DNA of 64,000 bases, taken from NCBI RefSeq assembly GCF_001625305.1, contig NW_017803865.1, positions 884,370 to 948,369 of the forward strand. The letters are read 5' to 3'. Every line of letters begins with the position of its first letter. The first letter of the stretch is position 1. The notes below the pieces were generated by a model. The model had not been told where the DNA came from. It saw nothing but the letters and a program-made list of their open reading frames with translations, and did no database searches. The DNA comes from Branchiostoma belcheri (lineage: Eukaryota; Chordata; Leptocardii; Amphioxiformes; Branchiostomatidae). Shown in pieces: positions 1 to 13,141 of the stretch. The position numbers and the translations under genes are program-made.

Positions 1-275
1 CATGTGCCTTACCACTTTGTTGTCACCAGTTTTAAGTGCAGTTCACGGCGGTAGGGAGCATTCCTGGCTCCGCAAATTCGGAGGCAAACCAAGGCTTCTG
101 TGTTTGAATTCGCAGAAAACCGCGCGCGGGCTTGTTGAAAATCCCGCTGTTAGGAGCGGGAACCGGGCTGGCGGATGTTGCCGTGCCCACTCTTGCGTTC
201 CGCGTCTGTAACGGTACACTTACCCCCTTCCCACCCCGGTTCAAATCACTGACAGTCATTATTTCCTTCTTACAG

Positions 276-3200
276 AAATAATTGGGAAGGATGATCTGCC
301 TCCCGGTGTGGCTATTGTGGAGAAAATGACGGGTTTTCCCTGGACGATTGACAACAAATACTACACCGCTAACGTACACATTTGTATCGCCCTGGAGAAA
401 ACCATCGGCAACGCTGAGTTTGCAGAAGCTCTGCAGGCAGTGATTTTACACTTCGACAGCAAGGAGGTATATTTTCTGTCCACTGTTTGAAACAAATTCT
501 TAACGAGATATTTTTTTATCAATGCAGTGTTGTAAATGTTAGTCAAGAAGGTAAGATGTAATTGTAAATTTGAAATGTCGTTGCATCTAAAAACTGAACT
601 TCAAAGGAAAAGAATAGGAGCAGAAATTCTACATGCCAACACTTGAAGAGATAGTCATCAGTGTGTGACCGCACATATAATCAGCAGTCAGGGCAGCATT
701 TCCATTTGCCTCAAGACTAAGGTTGCCCTCTATAACCCCAAGGCTCCTCTTTGTCAGTGTGTTACTGCACTTACGCCAGGTAACTTGTCATCTGTCTTGC
801 CATTCCAACTGCTTTAAAAATCTGCATATACATTGAGTGATGGGTGTTACAGTGCTAAAATTCTTTACCAACTTTTTATTTACAAACTCAGCAGGTGCAG
901 GGTTCTAGCTAGGATTTTATTTTAGCGTAGTGGTACCTGACGCACGTCGAGGGAGCGAAGCGACCGAGAGGGTGGATGGGGCGGAAGGGGGGATGTCCCC
1001 CCCTTCCGCGGTGCGGAGCTTTTAAAAATTTAAGCTTAAAAAGCAGCCATTTGAGGGATACCCAAAGGGAACAAATGTCATTTCTAAGGTATGTACAATG
1101 TATCCTTGATTAGTAATTTTTATATTTTTGCAGCTTGGAATCTTCACAAAATACAGAAGATACTCCAAATCAGACACAACCAAGAACAGACTCTGAGATA
1201 AATTAAATGTTAAACATAGCATCTGGTGTGCAAAGTTGTAATATTCTACATGCAAAAAAAGTAACTATAAATAATATAGGAAATACGTCTGTTTTGCCTG
1301 CTAATAGTGTCTCATTATGAGGCACTTTTAATCTCCTTTGTGCCATTTCTGTTCTGCAAAACTGGGCCAAAATTTGACGTGATTCAACACGTGGCTTTGT
1401 TGTTATTGCCAAGCTTTGATGCTGACATGATTCCAGGCACACCCAGTATGTCGACATAGATCGCACAGTAGCTAAGAGCATGAAATCGGCATGGCACCAG
1501 CACTGACGCATATGTGGCAGGAAAACCCACGTGTGTCACAAAGATCACAAACGCCCTTAAAGAAAAACGGCAAAAATTTGACAAGAGAGCAATAATTTGT
1601 ATTTACTTGTTTAAACTATGAACGGATCCAAGGGGTGAACTCCCTTGTTTAGTTTACTAAAGTGGCAAATTTTCAACCAACGCAAGTTTGCCGCTGTGGG
1701 CTTTAGAGGCCCCTCCCCTTTTCGGGAGCCGGCTGGAACTGTAAAGCACTTTAATTATTAGGCTGGTGACTAAGTACATTGTAACTCTTTGTATTTTTTT
1801 CACCTTGGCAAGATATAGAATTAATGCAATTTAGTGGAAGGTGTTTATGTCCAGAGTTACAAGGAGAGATCTGTTGAACACGGGAGGAAACATATTTGTG
1901 CTACATACATCGTGGCGTGGGAATTGTTAAATAGGCCAGCCCATATATAGCGTCCCAGAGGGAAAGCCGACACTATGAAGGGGGCGGAACATCCCTTCTA
2001 CAGACTGGGCTAGACACCCTGACGCCAGTGTCTGGGCGTCAAGAGACTGCCGCTGTCACTCACAGAAGGGCGGCAACACAAGTTGTAAAGAAGCCAAGGC
2101 CCCGCCTAGGCACGCCCCATTCTCCTGGGAGGGCCGCCACGTGCGTTACTTTGCTAAAAAAAACATTTTTCACATTTGATCTGGCATTTTTGAACAAAGA
2201 AATGCAGTCACAATGCCGCTACGTTGTACTGAAAATTAGCGTAGCGGGGGAAAATTGGCGTAGCGGGTCAAAATTTTAGCGTCGCGGGCCCCGACGCTAC
2301 TTAGCGCTAGCTAGAACCCTGAGGTGTGGGGCTCACTAAACAGTCATTTGAGGGGGATAAACCTTTTTTTGAAACTCTCTGTGGGTGCCAACAGACCTAG
2401 TTGCACATTGTTGCCATTGTAATTCTGTACTGTACTGTATTCCATAACAATTTGTAGAAGGTAGTACTAGTAGGTCATCTCATTGACCAGATTTTTCACC
2501 CTTAGCTCTTCATGTCCCAGCCATATTGAGTCATGTAAAACTAAAGGGTATTTAAAATGTTGCTACAACAACCCTCAGAATGGTTTTGATGGATTTGATG
2601 AACAAATAAACTAGCCACACAGACTGGTCTCCATCAACAAACAATTGGCATGTTTACCTACAGGCAATTATGCTGAGGTTTTATACTGAGAAAAAGAAAA
2701 TCTGAAGTCGGTAAAATCAATGATTCATGTATATAGCAATGAATTAGAAAGACTGAGTTATTATAATTCTGTCATTCTCTGTAAGTTTAAGCACTGTAAC
2801 CAAATGTTGTTGCTGTGTCACCTGAGTTTGCAAGTTTTACTCTAATGCACTCTTTGTGTAGAAGTCATCAAGTATGTTTGTTTGTGTTGATTTTATGTTT
2901 TTATTCTATGCTCTTCCATGAAATCCCGACAACTGGTTGTTGCTAACAGTTGTTTTTTTGTAACAGGTTCAGAATAACAGCTTGACTAATGACTGAATCC
3001 TCAGCCTTGTTCCTGATTTGCATACTTGTATTGATGTTCTGTCACTGTTACATTGTATGCATTCTGCTGAACATTATGTTATCACCCTTGACTTTGCATG
3101 TTATTTGTCTGTAGTGCAAGCCATCCATGTAAACATGTCTCAAAAATGAAAAAAAAGTGAAATATGTGATATATACTTGCACTTTTGGAGGCAAGAATCT

Positions 3201-6200
3201 GTACATTGGAGCAGACATTGTATTTTAGTATGGCCTGCAGTCCCATCGCCTGGTCTTTGATTCCTTAGTTTCAAACAAAACATGGTGTTGGTTTCCCAGC
3301 CAGGTTATTTGTGATCACAAGAAGAGAACAGCTGCAGTTTCCATGTCACAGTTTTGGGGACTGTTTGGTCACTAGAGCCAGATGTTCATCCAGATACCAA
3401 CAATTGTTGTTTTACCACATATTTTACATCAAAGGTTGTTGCTTATAAGCAGAAATAGTAGGTTTGTAAGGAGTAAAGACAGAAGATACTCCCCAAGATA
3501 AGTCATCTCTGCCAAACAAAGCTGTGTCAATTAAAGGCACCATATGTGTTGTGTCATCCAGTGGTAATGCAGATCGAGGAACCATCCATCCACTGAGTAG
3601 GGTAAAATGGTCTACAGTTTTTTTCTCACCATGATACTATCTATTTTCTTCCTAATTGATTGCATTTTTACATGGCGCTTTGCAGTGCATTTTTTTGTTA
3701 TCATAATTTAAATGCTTGTACAATTTTTTTTTACATTTTTCTTTTCATTTTCTATTCAAAAACCCCTATGATTACCCATGGTATGCTCCTTTATAATGCT
3801 ATTACATCACATCCAGCTGTGACCGTGTTTTGATTGGGTCCTTAGGTGTGACCAAATATGGTCATCGGGGCTAGAGCAGTATATGTCCTTACCAGGTAGC
3901 CAGTAAAAAGGGTTAGGATGGAATAGCATCTGTAGGCAATCTTGTCAATGTGCCATGCTTGGTCGGTTGTCCAAACATATGCAGAGGTTGCAGTTGTACA
4001 GTTATTACAGATACTGCCCCAGTTCTGACCAGCACATGATCATGGTTGTTGTCACCAGCCCCATTCCTGGGTCTAATGCAATTTCCCTGCATCGCCTCAT
4101 TCATGAACACAGCCAGGTAGGGAAAACATGGATTTGATTACCAGGGATGATGTCATGGTCGCTCCTTCCTGCCAATGAGGAGGAAGCGGCTGGTGCCGGC
4201 GCCCCTGACTGCTGCATCCTGCTGCCTTGGGGAATATAAACCACCAAGCAGCAGTGTGCAGTGGTGAGGGTTGTACGGTAAAAACTACAAACACAAGAAA
4301 TAATACGGATCAGTATCATCAACCAATTGGATGGAATTTTGTCCAACACTGTCAATCTATTGAAGCTATAGTATGAAAAATGAACCATTTCGTGAAACAA
4401 TATTGATTGCAGCTCTGCATATTATTATGAGACTATCAATCACTCTGCCTACAAACACAAGAATAATCACCAATACTGGTTAGCCCATCACATGTAATTA
4501 TGTCAATTACATCCACTTGCCTGAAGTAGACCTGGTATGTAAACCACCCTTTGATGAAACAATATCGATTGTACCGCTACTTATTATTAGTACTCTGCTC
4601 ATTATGTGTGAACGATAAAGCCAGTTTCCTGCGGGATGTTATAATTGTACAGTATTACAAATAGTGTTAGTTGTTCTGTTCAGCTGCATTGTGTAATTAA
4701 CTTGTCACAGCAAAGTTGTGTGAATAGAGGATGGTATCTTCTTACCACACTCAGGGGAAAGAGGAAGGAAACACGTAAATGGGGAGGACACTGCCTGCAT
4801 TTTAAGAGGGCTGAGATTAATGATGGTGAAGGATTTCCAGAAAATATTTCCTTGCCAATATGAATTAAGCATTGCTCATCAAAATTTTTTTTCAGTAAAT
4901 CTAAGTGGTTTGTAATTTATTATTTTGAACAAAGCCAGGAATCTGACATTTAGGTAAGTTGATGAATTATTTTTTTTTACCATTGATCAGAAGAGTATGT
5001 CTACGTACAAAACTGACATGTAAGAGGTGTGTTGTGGAGGACAGGAATACAGTGGGGAAGTGGTGTCATTGGAAGCGACAAAAAATATGTCACAAGTTTT
5101 AATATCTTCACAGTGCAGTATGTCACTTGAATGCCAATGCACTCAGTGAGTCTCAAACGAGACCTATCACCCATCTTGGAGAGTGTAAAAAGAAGTGGCT
5201 GACAAAAAATTTCAAGATGGTCACGGAGATACGGCAACCTTGACATGCCAAATTCCTTACTAATAGGGTCTGACATGGAACAATTTGATGTATGTTGAGA
5301 AGTCAAGCCGCAGTGATCTGCATTTGGTTTTATCTGGGCCCCCAGGGCAGTATAACTCATGACATCAGAATGTATTATGGAAACTATTCCAGGTTTGAGT
5401 TACATTTTAGTTACAGATACACAATATGTCTGTTAAGATAAGTGATGATTGTGAAATATGAAAAAAGAGCAATGCCACTTATTTTGTGCAGGTGGTGGTG
5501 TTTTTTTGTGCTGGTCATGACCAGTTATTCTACAGATTGTAATTTCCATGGCAGGGTGGTTTCTGGGTGAAGGAGCTCAAATCTGTCTCTTTTCCTTCTG
5601 TTTGGTCCTCTACTGGAACCATTCCAGCAAAAATACCTCACCTTTGACATTTTGGGTAACATTGTAAGCCTGTCTTGGCAGGGCTGCCAACAAATTTCCT
5701 GGCATGGTTCACTGTTAATGTATTCCTAGTACTAAAACACCCACTGATTTAGTGGAAGTGGTGAAGAAATGTGTACATGGTTCATGTTAGCACATAGCAG
5801 AAGGGGCATCACCACTACAAACAGGTGTGTGTAAACAGTAACCATGACGACCTCACTGCTTGTAGGGTGCTACACCACTAAGCCTTATTGTACATTAGCT
5901 GCTCTTATTCCAGTGGGATGGGTGGTAAGGTGGTTTTGGGTTTCTAATAAGTTATGACCAAAAAAAAAAATGAAGAGCATTTAGTTGCCTTTTTTTGTCA
6001 AGCACAAAATGTGGATACTCAAGGAAATGTGATTGAGGAAGTTTTCTGGCTTCAACAGTAGGCAAACAGGCAGACCTGAATAATGTTTGCTGTGGCAGAC
6101 TAGAGCATTCTAACATCACAAACAGAGAGCAGTGTTTACCAAGGACTCGGTCCATTGTACTACAGGTTTGATCTTTGTTTTGTTAAGATTCGGAAATTTG

Positions 6201-9200
6201 ACGTCAAAGTAAAACAAATACACATGACAGGAATAGTTAATTTTTGTACCCACTGCACCTGATTATTTTTTAAAAAATGTTAAATTTCAAACAAAGGTAA
6301 AAAAGTGTAACTGTTTTGTAGTAATTGAATTGAACAACGCGTAAGTACAATAAACATATTGAGAACAGTGAAGAGGCTATGTTACTATTCAGCTGTGCTT
6401 TATTTTCCTGTGTTACTTTGATGTTCTCTGCTTTGTTTTACCCTTCCCAGTATCCCCTAGGCTAGCATCCCAGTGACTTGGTTGAAGGAAGCCTGATCCC
6501 TCATCCATGTTTCAACTGTTGCATCTTGCTGCCTTTAGAACCTTCCATCCATAAAGCAGCAGTATGCAATGGTGAAAAATGGATGCCATGATTCAGCTGT
6601 AGATATGTGTATTTGGTAAATAAGATACTGTTAGCAGGTATTAGAAGTGGTTGATTTGTATGTAGCTATCTAGACAAGTTTTCTGTTGCTTAAAAAGTAA
6701 GACAGGCACTCTTGAGTGTATGACCAGTTAATCTGCAGTTTATTCAAGAAAAAGAAAATGAAGGTGAAATTGGTAAAAGTGTAGGTTCTATGTAATGACA
6801 CAAATAAGAAATTCTGGCTGCTTGTTGCTGTTCCTATGTCAATATGAACTTGGCTACGAAAGAATCTCCTGCTGAATACAAAACGAATAAACTTCTTTTG
6901 CAAATTCTGTGGATATGTTGTGTATTTATTCCGTTTCTACTGTGTTGCTAACTTATGCTGTAAGTCCTTACATTCCAGCAAATCTCTACAGAAAATCATT
7001 AGAGTCAGAAGGTGATATGCAACATTAGTCCATGTAGTCCTTTCAGATTTGATTACGTACAGATACTATAACAGTTATAATAACAGTCAAGCTAATTGTA
7101 AATTGTAGTTGTGTAATGGAGTTATATTTGAGAAGTACATTTTATAATTGACATTGGACAAGCAAATTTGACCATAGCTCTATACTTGACAAATCACCCT
7201 ACATTTGTAGCAAACCTCATTCAACAGATAAATATGCCACAGACATTTGTGATCTCAAGATGTCATCCCAAGGCTGCCGTAATTCATGATACATTTTAAA
7301 GTCCTGATAACAAATGCAACCAACAGACTCGTTTTAAAGTGAGTAGTGTTACAAGCAGTCCTTTGTTTCCTTTAAAGGCTGCTAGTTTTGAGTCGGTGAA
7401 GCAGTGGCTGCCCTTCCTGACTCACCTGGACGTGGATGTGAAACTGCTGACCTGTGGGCTGCTGGAACAAGAAGGAGGTAAACACCAGGTAGCCAGCAAG
7501 CAGCCTAGATCATGTTCCAAGCAATGATGGAAAGGGCTTAGCACTGAACAGTGATACAACAAATTAAGAAAGTCTAACCATAATTTGCAGTTAAAGGCGA
7601 GTAATATTGTGATATACTGGAGGTGTATGGAAGATTGTTAGATACTCATGATGCTTTTACTTACTGAATTGAAACTCATTGCATGATAGAGTGTTTAGAA
7701 ATTCTTTACCTCCATTTTAAAAAGCCATAGTTGAAGCACCTACTAAGTACAGATACTAGTAGTGTTTCCATAGTGATTCACATGTAATATCTAAAAGATA
7801 ATGGTAGATTCACTGTATGGCTTCATACAATACAATGTCCTAAGTCTATGCTCTGTTGATGTTTGTCTTAAAACCTATTGTTCTGCAGCAGTGTTGACAA
7901 GAGAAGATGTTTTCACGTGGTGCATAGAGAATGGGTTTGAGTTGGTAGAGCTGCAAGAATCACAAGACAGGGATGAGGAAGATGTGGAAGGTACCTCAGC
8001 TTTGTACATAAATAAAATGCATCTTTCTTTATCTTCCAGTGGAAGTTTATGAAAGGTTTTAATGACTAAGAAATGGTGCAATGGTTCCGTTCAATATATA
8101 GTAATATAATCTAGTCAGGATAAGGACACACCGATTTAATTTTATGGATGACATCCGCGCACGCATTGATTTTTGCCTGTTCTAAAAAAAAAGATCACGT
8201 CCTCCGAGGCTGTACTAGCCTGGGTAGTCCATAGTACTTAGCAACAATATGGAGCTGATGGTAACTCTTGAGGATGGCACCCAGGCCACAGAAGCTCCAG
8301 GACTCAAGAACTCAGTACATGCGTATAGTGCCGATTTATAAATTCTGCAAAAAGCCAGTATGCGCTGGCTTCTTGTATACGTTGCTATGTACTGCTGCAA
8401 ATTCACAATACCAGCTTTGTATCCTTGTGGTTTAGAGGCATTTTTATTTTTGCTGGAATTTTTTTTTATTCGCTGCGCGCACTGATTTTGGGGTTTTCGG
8501 AGGATGTCATCCATAGAATTAAGACGGTGTGGCCTAAATGGCTTTTGAGTACAAAGGAGGAACACCAGTGTTGCCTTGTATTGAAGAGTAATTTTCAGGT
8601 CTGAGTTCTTATACAGACTACCTTGGTGCCTCATCAAAATTCTAATGGCCTTTATTGGAAGGATGTGTTCCTTTGAATGCAATTTTCAGGTACAAAATGC
8701 CATGTATATCAATCAAGGCATTGGTGCAAATTCTCTTCTTCACAAACAAGACAGATTTTCCAAGGCTCAATCATCTAACCTGATTAGCTGAAACAACCAT
8801 GTTTTTTGTTGAAACAATAATTACTACTTTGTTTCTCTCCAGATAGTTTTTATCCTGATCCAGTGGGGGTGAAGAGGATAGTATCAGCTCTCCATGCACA
8901 CACCTGGCCAAACCTCGAGCTTAAAGGTAGAGTCTTTCATTCTCTTCACTTCGAGTTTAACCAGGATAATGTTACTTTTTGATTTGCATATTTGAGTCCC
9001 TATGTTTTGGATCTATGAATTTTGTTATGCTTGTGATAGCTACCTTTCTGTCCTTTATCTATACATATCTAATCTTTGTGGATTGCCTACTTGCCTATGT
9101 GCTCAGGCCAGGTACTGGCCCCTTGCTCCCCTCCGTCTGGTTTCTCCAGGATTATCAGTAGGCAAATACTGTTTTTGTCTGAATCATAACTTAATCCGGT

Positions 9201-11673
9201 ACATAGATGAATATGGGAAAAGTACTTGTCAGTGTTCTCAAACCTAATGGACCGTTTCATAAGCCACGCCCCCCTTAGCAACACCCTAGCAACTCGAACA
9301 CCTCCGTCAAAATCAGTGCGGGAAGGGCTGCACCGACTGCCGCCGCCAGAATGTTAGATTTGCAGCCCAACTTTACGGTCGATTTTTCGGCAGCAGAAAA
9401 CTCTCCCAGGAGACAAAAAAATTGGTTGAGCTATATTTGTTGAACGGTACATCCGCAGAGTAGAATTATTTTAGGAGGGGACAGAGGTAGTTTCAGTGAG
9501 AGTAAAATGTTTTCGCTCAATACAGATGCGGGATTGGCCGCATGACATCACACGTTAGGTGGACAAGAGTGCCCGGTTGCTGACTAACATCTGATACATG
9601 TGTGAAACAGAGTACGACGTTTATCTATTACAGGTTTTCCGTGGCATTTGCTGCATGCATCACAGCTGCATACAAGCTTTGGAAAAAAACGAAATGGGAA
9701 ATAAAAACTCACGGGGACTCACGAGGGAGGGCGCAACTTATAGGGGATTTGTGGTACAAGTAGAAAAATAAGCACGCAAACACGGACATAAACAATAATT
9801 ATAGCTTATGAACAAATGGAAGAATAACAGAACGTCCTTGATCAACTTGAAAGTGCATGCAATGTCACAAATTCAGTTTCAAATGTAAAACAAGCAGTTT
9901 TTATCAAGCAGACATCAACTCAGTTTGCTGCTTTTAGATTTCCCGCGCTGACTTTGACGGAGGTGTTCGAAATAGAACAGGGATTCGAAATAGGATTCGA
10001 TGCGTTTGATCTGGAACGGTCCATTTCCAAGGTTTGTGTTCACTTCCTATCTGGTGAAAGATCAGTAACTGACCTATGAATGGTTCCCTTTCAGACACCA
10101 GTTCTGACAATGTGTCCAGACTAATGGCCCTCCTGCATGAACGGGAGGACCAGCAGGCAGGCAGGGGGGATGCTGAGGGGGAGGAGGAGACAGAGAGTAG
10201 GGGGGAGCCAGAGGGGGCAGAGAATGGCACACAGGTGAGCAAAATCAGAGGTGGTTCAGCTTGGAACACTATTACTTGGCTTTAAGAGAATAGGTTTTGC
10301 ACATTAACAACTTGGCATTGCAACAGACATTGCAGCACAGCACTGTTGGACATTAATGGCAACCACACCACATAGTCAAAGCTTCATGCTTTTAGGGTTT
10401 GGAGGCATTGCAGACAATGCACAGAGCAAACTGTGATGCAGAGTGAATTATAGTTCAGACTTTGAAAATTTTAAAGAATGTCATGTTGTATTACAAAGTG
10501 TTAGCTGTAGGGCTTAACTGCAAGCTGTGGCACCAATACACTCCTGTGTCCCCAGGTGGTCCAGGGGGCAACAGGAGGAAGTACCCAGGTCCAGAATAGC
10601 AGCAGTAGTAAGAAATCACCAAAGAAGAAACAAGCTACTAGAGAAGAAAGAATAGGTACTGGTTACTGTTAACAGTGCATTTTTAGTGTATCATGTATTA
10701 AATGTCAAGTATATTGCAGTCAGCTTGATCACCAACCAACCAACCAATCATTCACCATTTATCAGCCAAGCTTTTGTACTTGTTTCTATGAATGTTTTAT
10801 TTTTGACCAGTGTGACACAAGAAAATATTGGCTCAAACTGCCAGAGAATGGCCTTTTTTCTCATTCTCTACATGGTATTCAATAACACACACCAACAATC
10901 ATCTTCCTAGGGGAGGAAAAATAAGGTCCTTGTAACTCAACTTGACAGACATGACAGAGGACTTCATTGTAATCTGGGTTTGAAGGTCAAGGGTAGCTGA
11001 TAGACAACACCACTGTTAACACAGCTCCAAGTTCAAAGATAGCTGATATACATGAACAGGCATACAGACTTACAGAGTAAAGGTTGGAACTGCTTCATGT
11101 TTCACTGTCCTTCCAGATAAACTTGTTGGAGAGGACATGTCAATCATCAGTGGCTTAGCCAATGAGGACCCAGGAGGAGAGTCTTTCGAGGCCATGTTTG
11201 ACAGGATGAAGGACATGAAAGGTTGGCATTGCAGTCTGTAATGTTACCTCTGAGTCACCATTTTTAAAATGTCCTCCTACCATTGTGGTGTTATCATCTT
11301 GTGAGCATGTATCCACAAAGTTCTTGGTAGAATCAAAGTTAAAAGCTTCAGGAAAATAACTTATGAATATGAGTTTTTGTCTGTTCATCATCAGATAAGG
11401 CTGCCAATCTTCCAGATCAAGACAGAAAAGCGTATGCTGAAAAGGTGGGCAATGTTTGTATTTCTTCTTTACATGGTGCTTTGACCCTGCCATTGTCTCT
11501 TGAGATCTGCTCATGTCAGACAGTATGGTTAATTTTTTCTCTGGCTGAAACGGATGATGAGAAAGAATACTAAGCTTGTCTGTATTGTGTTCCAGGTGGC
11601 CATTTCCTTCTGGCGTGCAATGGGTGGTGATGAGGAGGAAATTGAAGGACTTTCTGACAGTGATGAGCAGTGA
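276..11673 (+). CDS. AAGAB: AAGAB (alpha- and gamma-adaptin-binding protein p34), 5' partial
   Basis: Exons read from splice sites and frame: 276-466, 7378-7477, 7889-7990, 8843-8926, 10095-10234, 10556-10655, 11117-11221, 11395-11444, 11596-11673 (TGA). All junction phases agree and give about 316 residues, close to the roughly 315 of vertebrate AAGAB. The first exon lies left of the window, since exon 276 starts in mid-codon. Seen: FPWTIDNKYYTANV and an FDS-ending strand in the first visible exon, WLPFLTHLDVDVKLL, then WCIENGFELVEL, then VKRIVSALHAHTWPN, an acidic Ser/Gly linker (10095-10655), and the conserved end GGDEEEIEGLSDSDE. Family knowledge: a cytosolic protein with a small-GTPase-like N-terminal domain that binds AP1 gamma and AP2 alpha adaptins and acts as an assembly chaperone for clathrin adaptor complexes. 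The intron 467-7377 is long (6.9 kb) and holds a TIR element. Identification rests on recognised protein similarity along the whole length. Confidence 0.93.
467..7377 (+). other. AAGAB long intron
   Basis: AT-rich non-coding sequence of 6.9 kb between two AAGAB exons. It contains the TIR element at 898-2321. A diverged dispersed segment occurs twice (about 4205-4268 and 6521-6577), recognisable by TGCATC(C/T)TGCTGCCTT followed by AAGCAGCAGT(G/A)TGCA. Short open frames here have no recognisable similarity or splice-consistent neighbours. No RNA gene seen. Confidence 0.7.
898..2321. mobile_element. Non-autonomous TIR DNA transposon (family A), about 1.4 kb
   Basis: The left end CAGGGTTCTAGCTAG (898-912) is exactly complementary to the right end CTAGCTAGAACCCTG (2307-2321). 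Both sides are flanked by AGGTG (893-897 and 2322-2326), a candidate 5-bp target duplication. Inside the right end is a tandem subterminal motif AGCGTAGCGGG / GCGTAGCGGG / GCGTCGCGGG (about 2239-2288), and GC-rich arms occur near the left end (about 930-1020). No transposase ORF is present. The CAGGG terminus suggests a hAT-like family, but a 5-bp duplication would be unusual for hAT (normally 8 bp), so the superfamily is open. Lies in the AAGAB intron. Confidence 0.75.
8126..8532. mobile_element. MITE with about 29-bp terminal inverted repeats
   Basis: The left arm (8126-8156), containing TTTATGGATGACATCC, pairs with the right arm (8502-8532), containing GGATGTCATCCATAG. Both ends run from CACACCG to CGGTGTG. 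The interior is non-coding. It sits in the AAGAB intron between exons 7889-7990 and 8843-8926. The long minus-strand open frame crossing it is chance. Confidence 0.7.
9246..10025. mobile_element. Foldback element with long diverged inverted ends, about 780 bp
   Basis: The left end TAATGGACCGTT and the inner segment TCGAACACCTCCGTCAAA (9294-9311) are matched in reverse complement by TTTGACGGAGGTGTTCGA (9953-9970) and AACGGTCCATT near 10025. The arms are interrupted, so each spans roughly 80 bp with mismatches. The interior is CpG-richer than the surrounding intron. No ORF of note. No clear target duplication was found. Confidence 0.65.
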
Positions 11674-13141
11674 CAACATCTGCATAAAAAGGGAATATAG
11701 ATTATACTGCATGTTTTAGAGATGGACCATGGAATTGGGGTTTACCCAGATTCCCTCATACCTGCAGTAGGAAAGGAAATGGCTCTGTCATTTATTTGCA
11801 TCATTTGTTTTTGAATTGAGGATTTTTTAGAATGTAACTACTTTAACAATGCAAGATATTGTACTCCTGTTGTATTTGATGTAATTTATCCAAGCTATAA
11901 TCATCATCATCACACAATCCATTTGTAATGTTTGAACAGAAAGCAGACTTCTTCCTGCATTAGCAAAATACTTTTGTCTCAATAATGTGTCCACTGTAAT
12001 GGTCAAGTGAGTTGCTTTTCCCATGCTATGGAGTCATTACACAATCTTGTGTTGGTCACAGAAGAAAGCAGGGATAAGGTTTAGTAACATAGACAAGTAC
12101 ATGTACCATCTATGTCTCCCCTTTGACAATACATTCCGATAATATGCTACATGTAACATGGCAGACTCTTGAGGTCGTACATATGTTCCTAACAATTGAA
12201 GAAGTAGCCCTAAAAGTCAGGACATATCAGGCATTCTGCAAGATGAATTGATGCAACCCACCCTATGCAACATGACAGTCACATGGTCTTATTGCAAATG
12301 TGTATTTTCTGCTGGTTTAGCATTGGCAAAGTGTGTAACTGATGTGTAATGTTGAAATGTATCTGCTCTTGCTGCTATATTGTAATCTGGAGACTAGCAT
12401 TGTTGAAGGCCATTTCAGAATATTTCATTTCAGAGGACTAAGTCAGATTTGAGTGTCTTTTGTTGAAGAAATTCTGTTCCAAAAGCCCTTTTAGAGCTAT
12501 GATATCATTTGTCATATCATAGATGGAAATAAGGTTGTAAAATACATTAGACTGTAATGTTGTGTAGACTATAGATTAGATTAAAATCAAATTGCTTAAC
12601 TTCCCAAGTAAATTTCTGTTTCATAGCTTGAGACCTAATTATTTATTCAGTCTAAGTCAACATTCACTGCTATTCAGCCAACAGGCTGTTGGGAAAACAG
12701 TGGCATCAGAAAATGTCACAATCATCATATCTACTTCATGTCATGAGGTCAATCTATCTTTAATAAAGTCTCCTATGGTCTGAATACAAAGACTTGTGTG
12801 GTCCTCTCATGCCTCTGATTTATGAACCTGTGATTAGACTGATATCAAAACGGTGAAAACATTGAACAGATAAAGCAACCTAGTTTTCTCAGCTAGCAAC
12901 TGATGATGAATGACAGCTAAGTAATTGTAGCATTTAAACTGCACCATGAAGATAGTTATGTGAGAACAACCTATGGCACGATTGCACATTGTTTGAAACT
13001 CTCAGAATACAGGTCATAGAAGTTCACATGCAATTGTGCATACAATTACTGCAGAATGGTATCAATTTATTGAGAAATGACCACATGTAGTTCCAACAAT
13101 GCACCAGGTATTTTAACATGAATTTCTGCTTCTTCCTGAGG
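11674..13141. other. AAGAB 3' UTR and convergent intergenic region
   Basis: AAGAB (+) and PMVK (-) converge here. A polyadenylation hexamer AATAAA at 12762-12767 is a likely AAGAB 3' end, giving a 3' UTR of about 1.1 kb. No further gene recognised. Confidence 0.6.
12762..12767 (+). promoter_or_regulatory. Candidate AAGAB polyadenylation signal
   Basis: AATAAA in the downstream flank of the AAGAB stop codon, before the convergent PMVK gene. Inferred only from the motif and its position. Confidence 0.5.

Noticed and set aside
239..249. GGTTCAAATCA resembling a tRNA B box
   Set aside because: No matching A box or cloverleaf can be formed around it; it is intronic sequence just before an AAGAB exon.
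8215..8682. 155-codon minus-strand open frame
   Set aside because: It overlaps one end of a MITE and continues into intron; no splice-consistent partner and no known domain.
11155..11712. 185-codon open frame on the minus strand
   Set aside because: It lies antisense to three AAGAB exons and their introns, and has no recognisable protein features.
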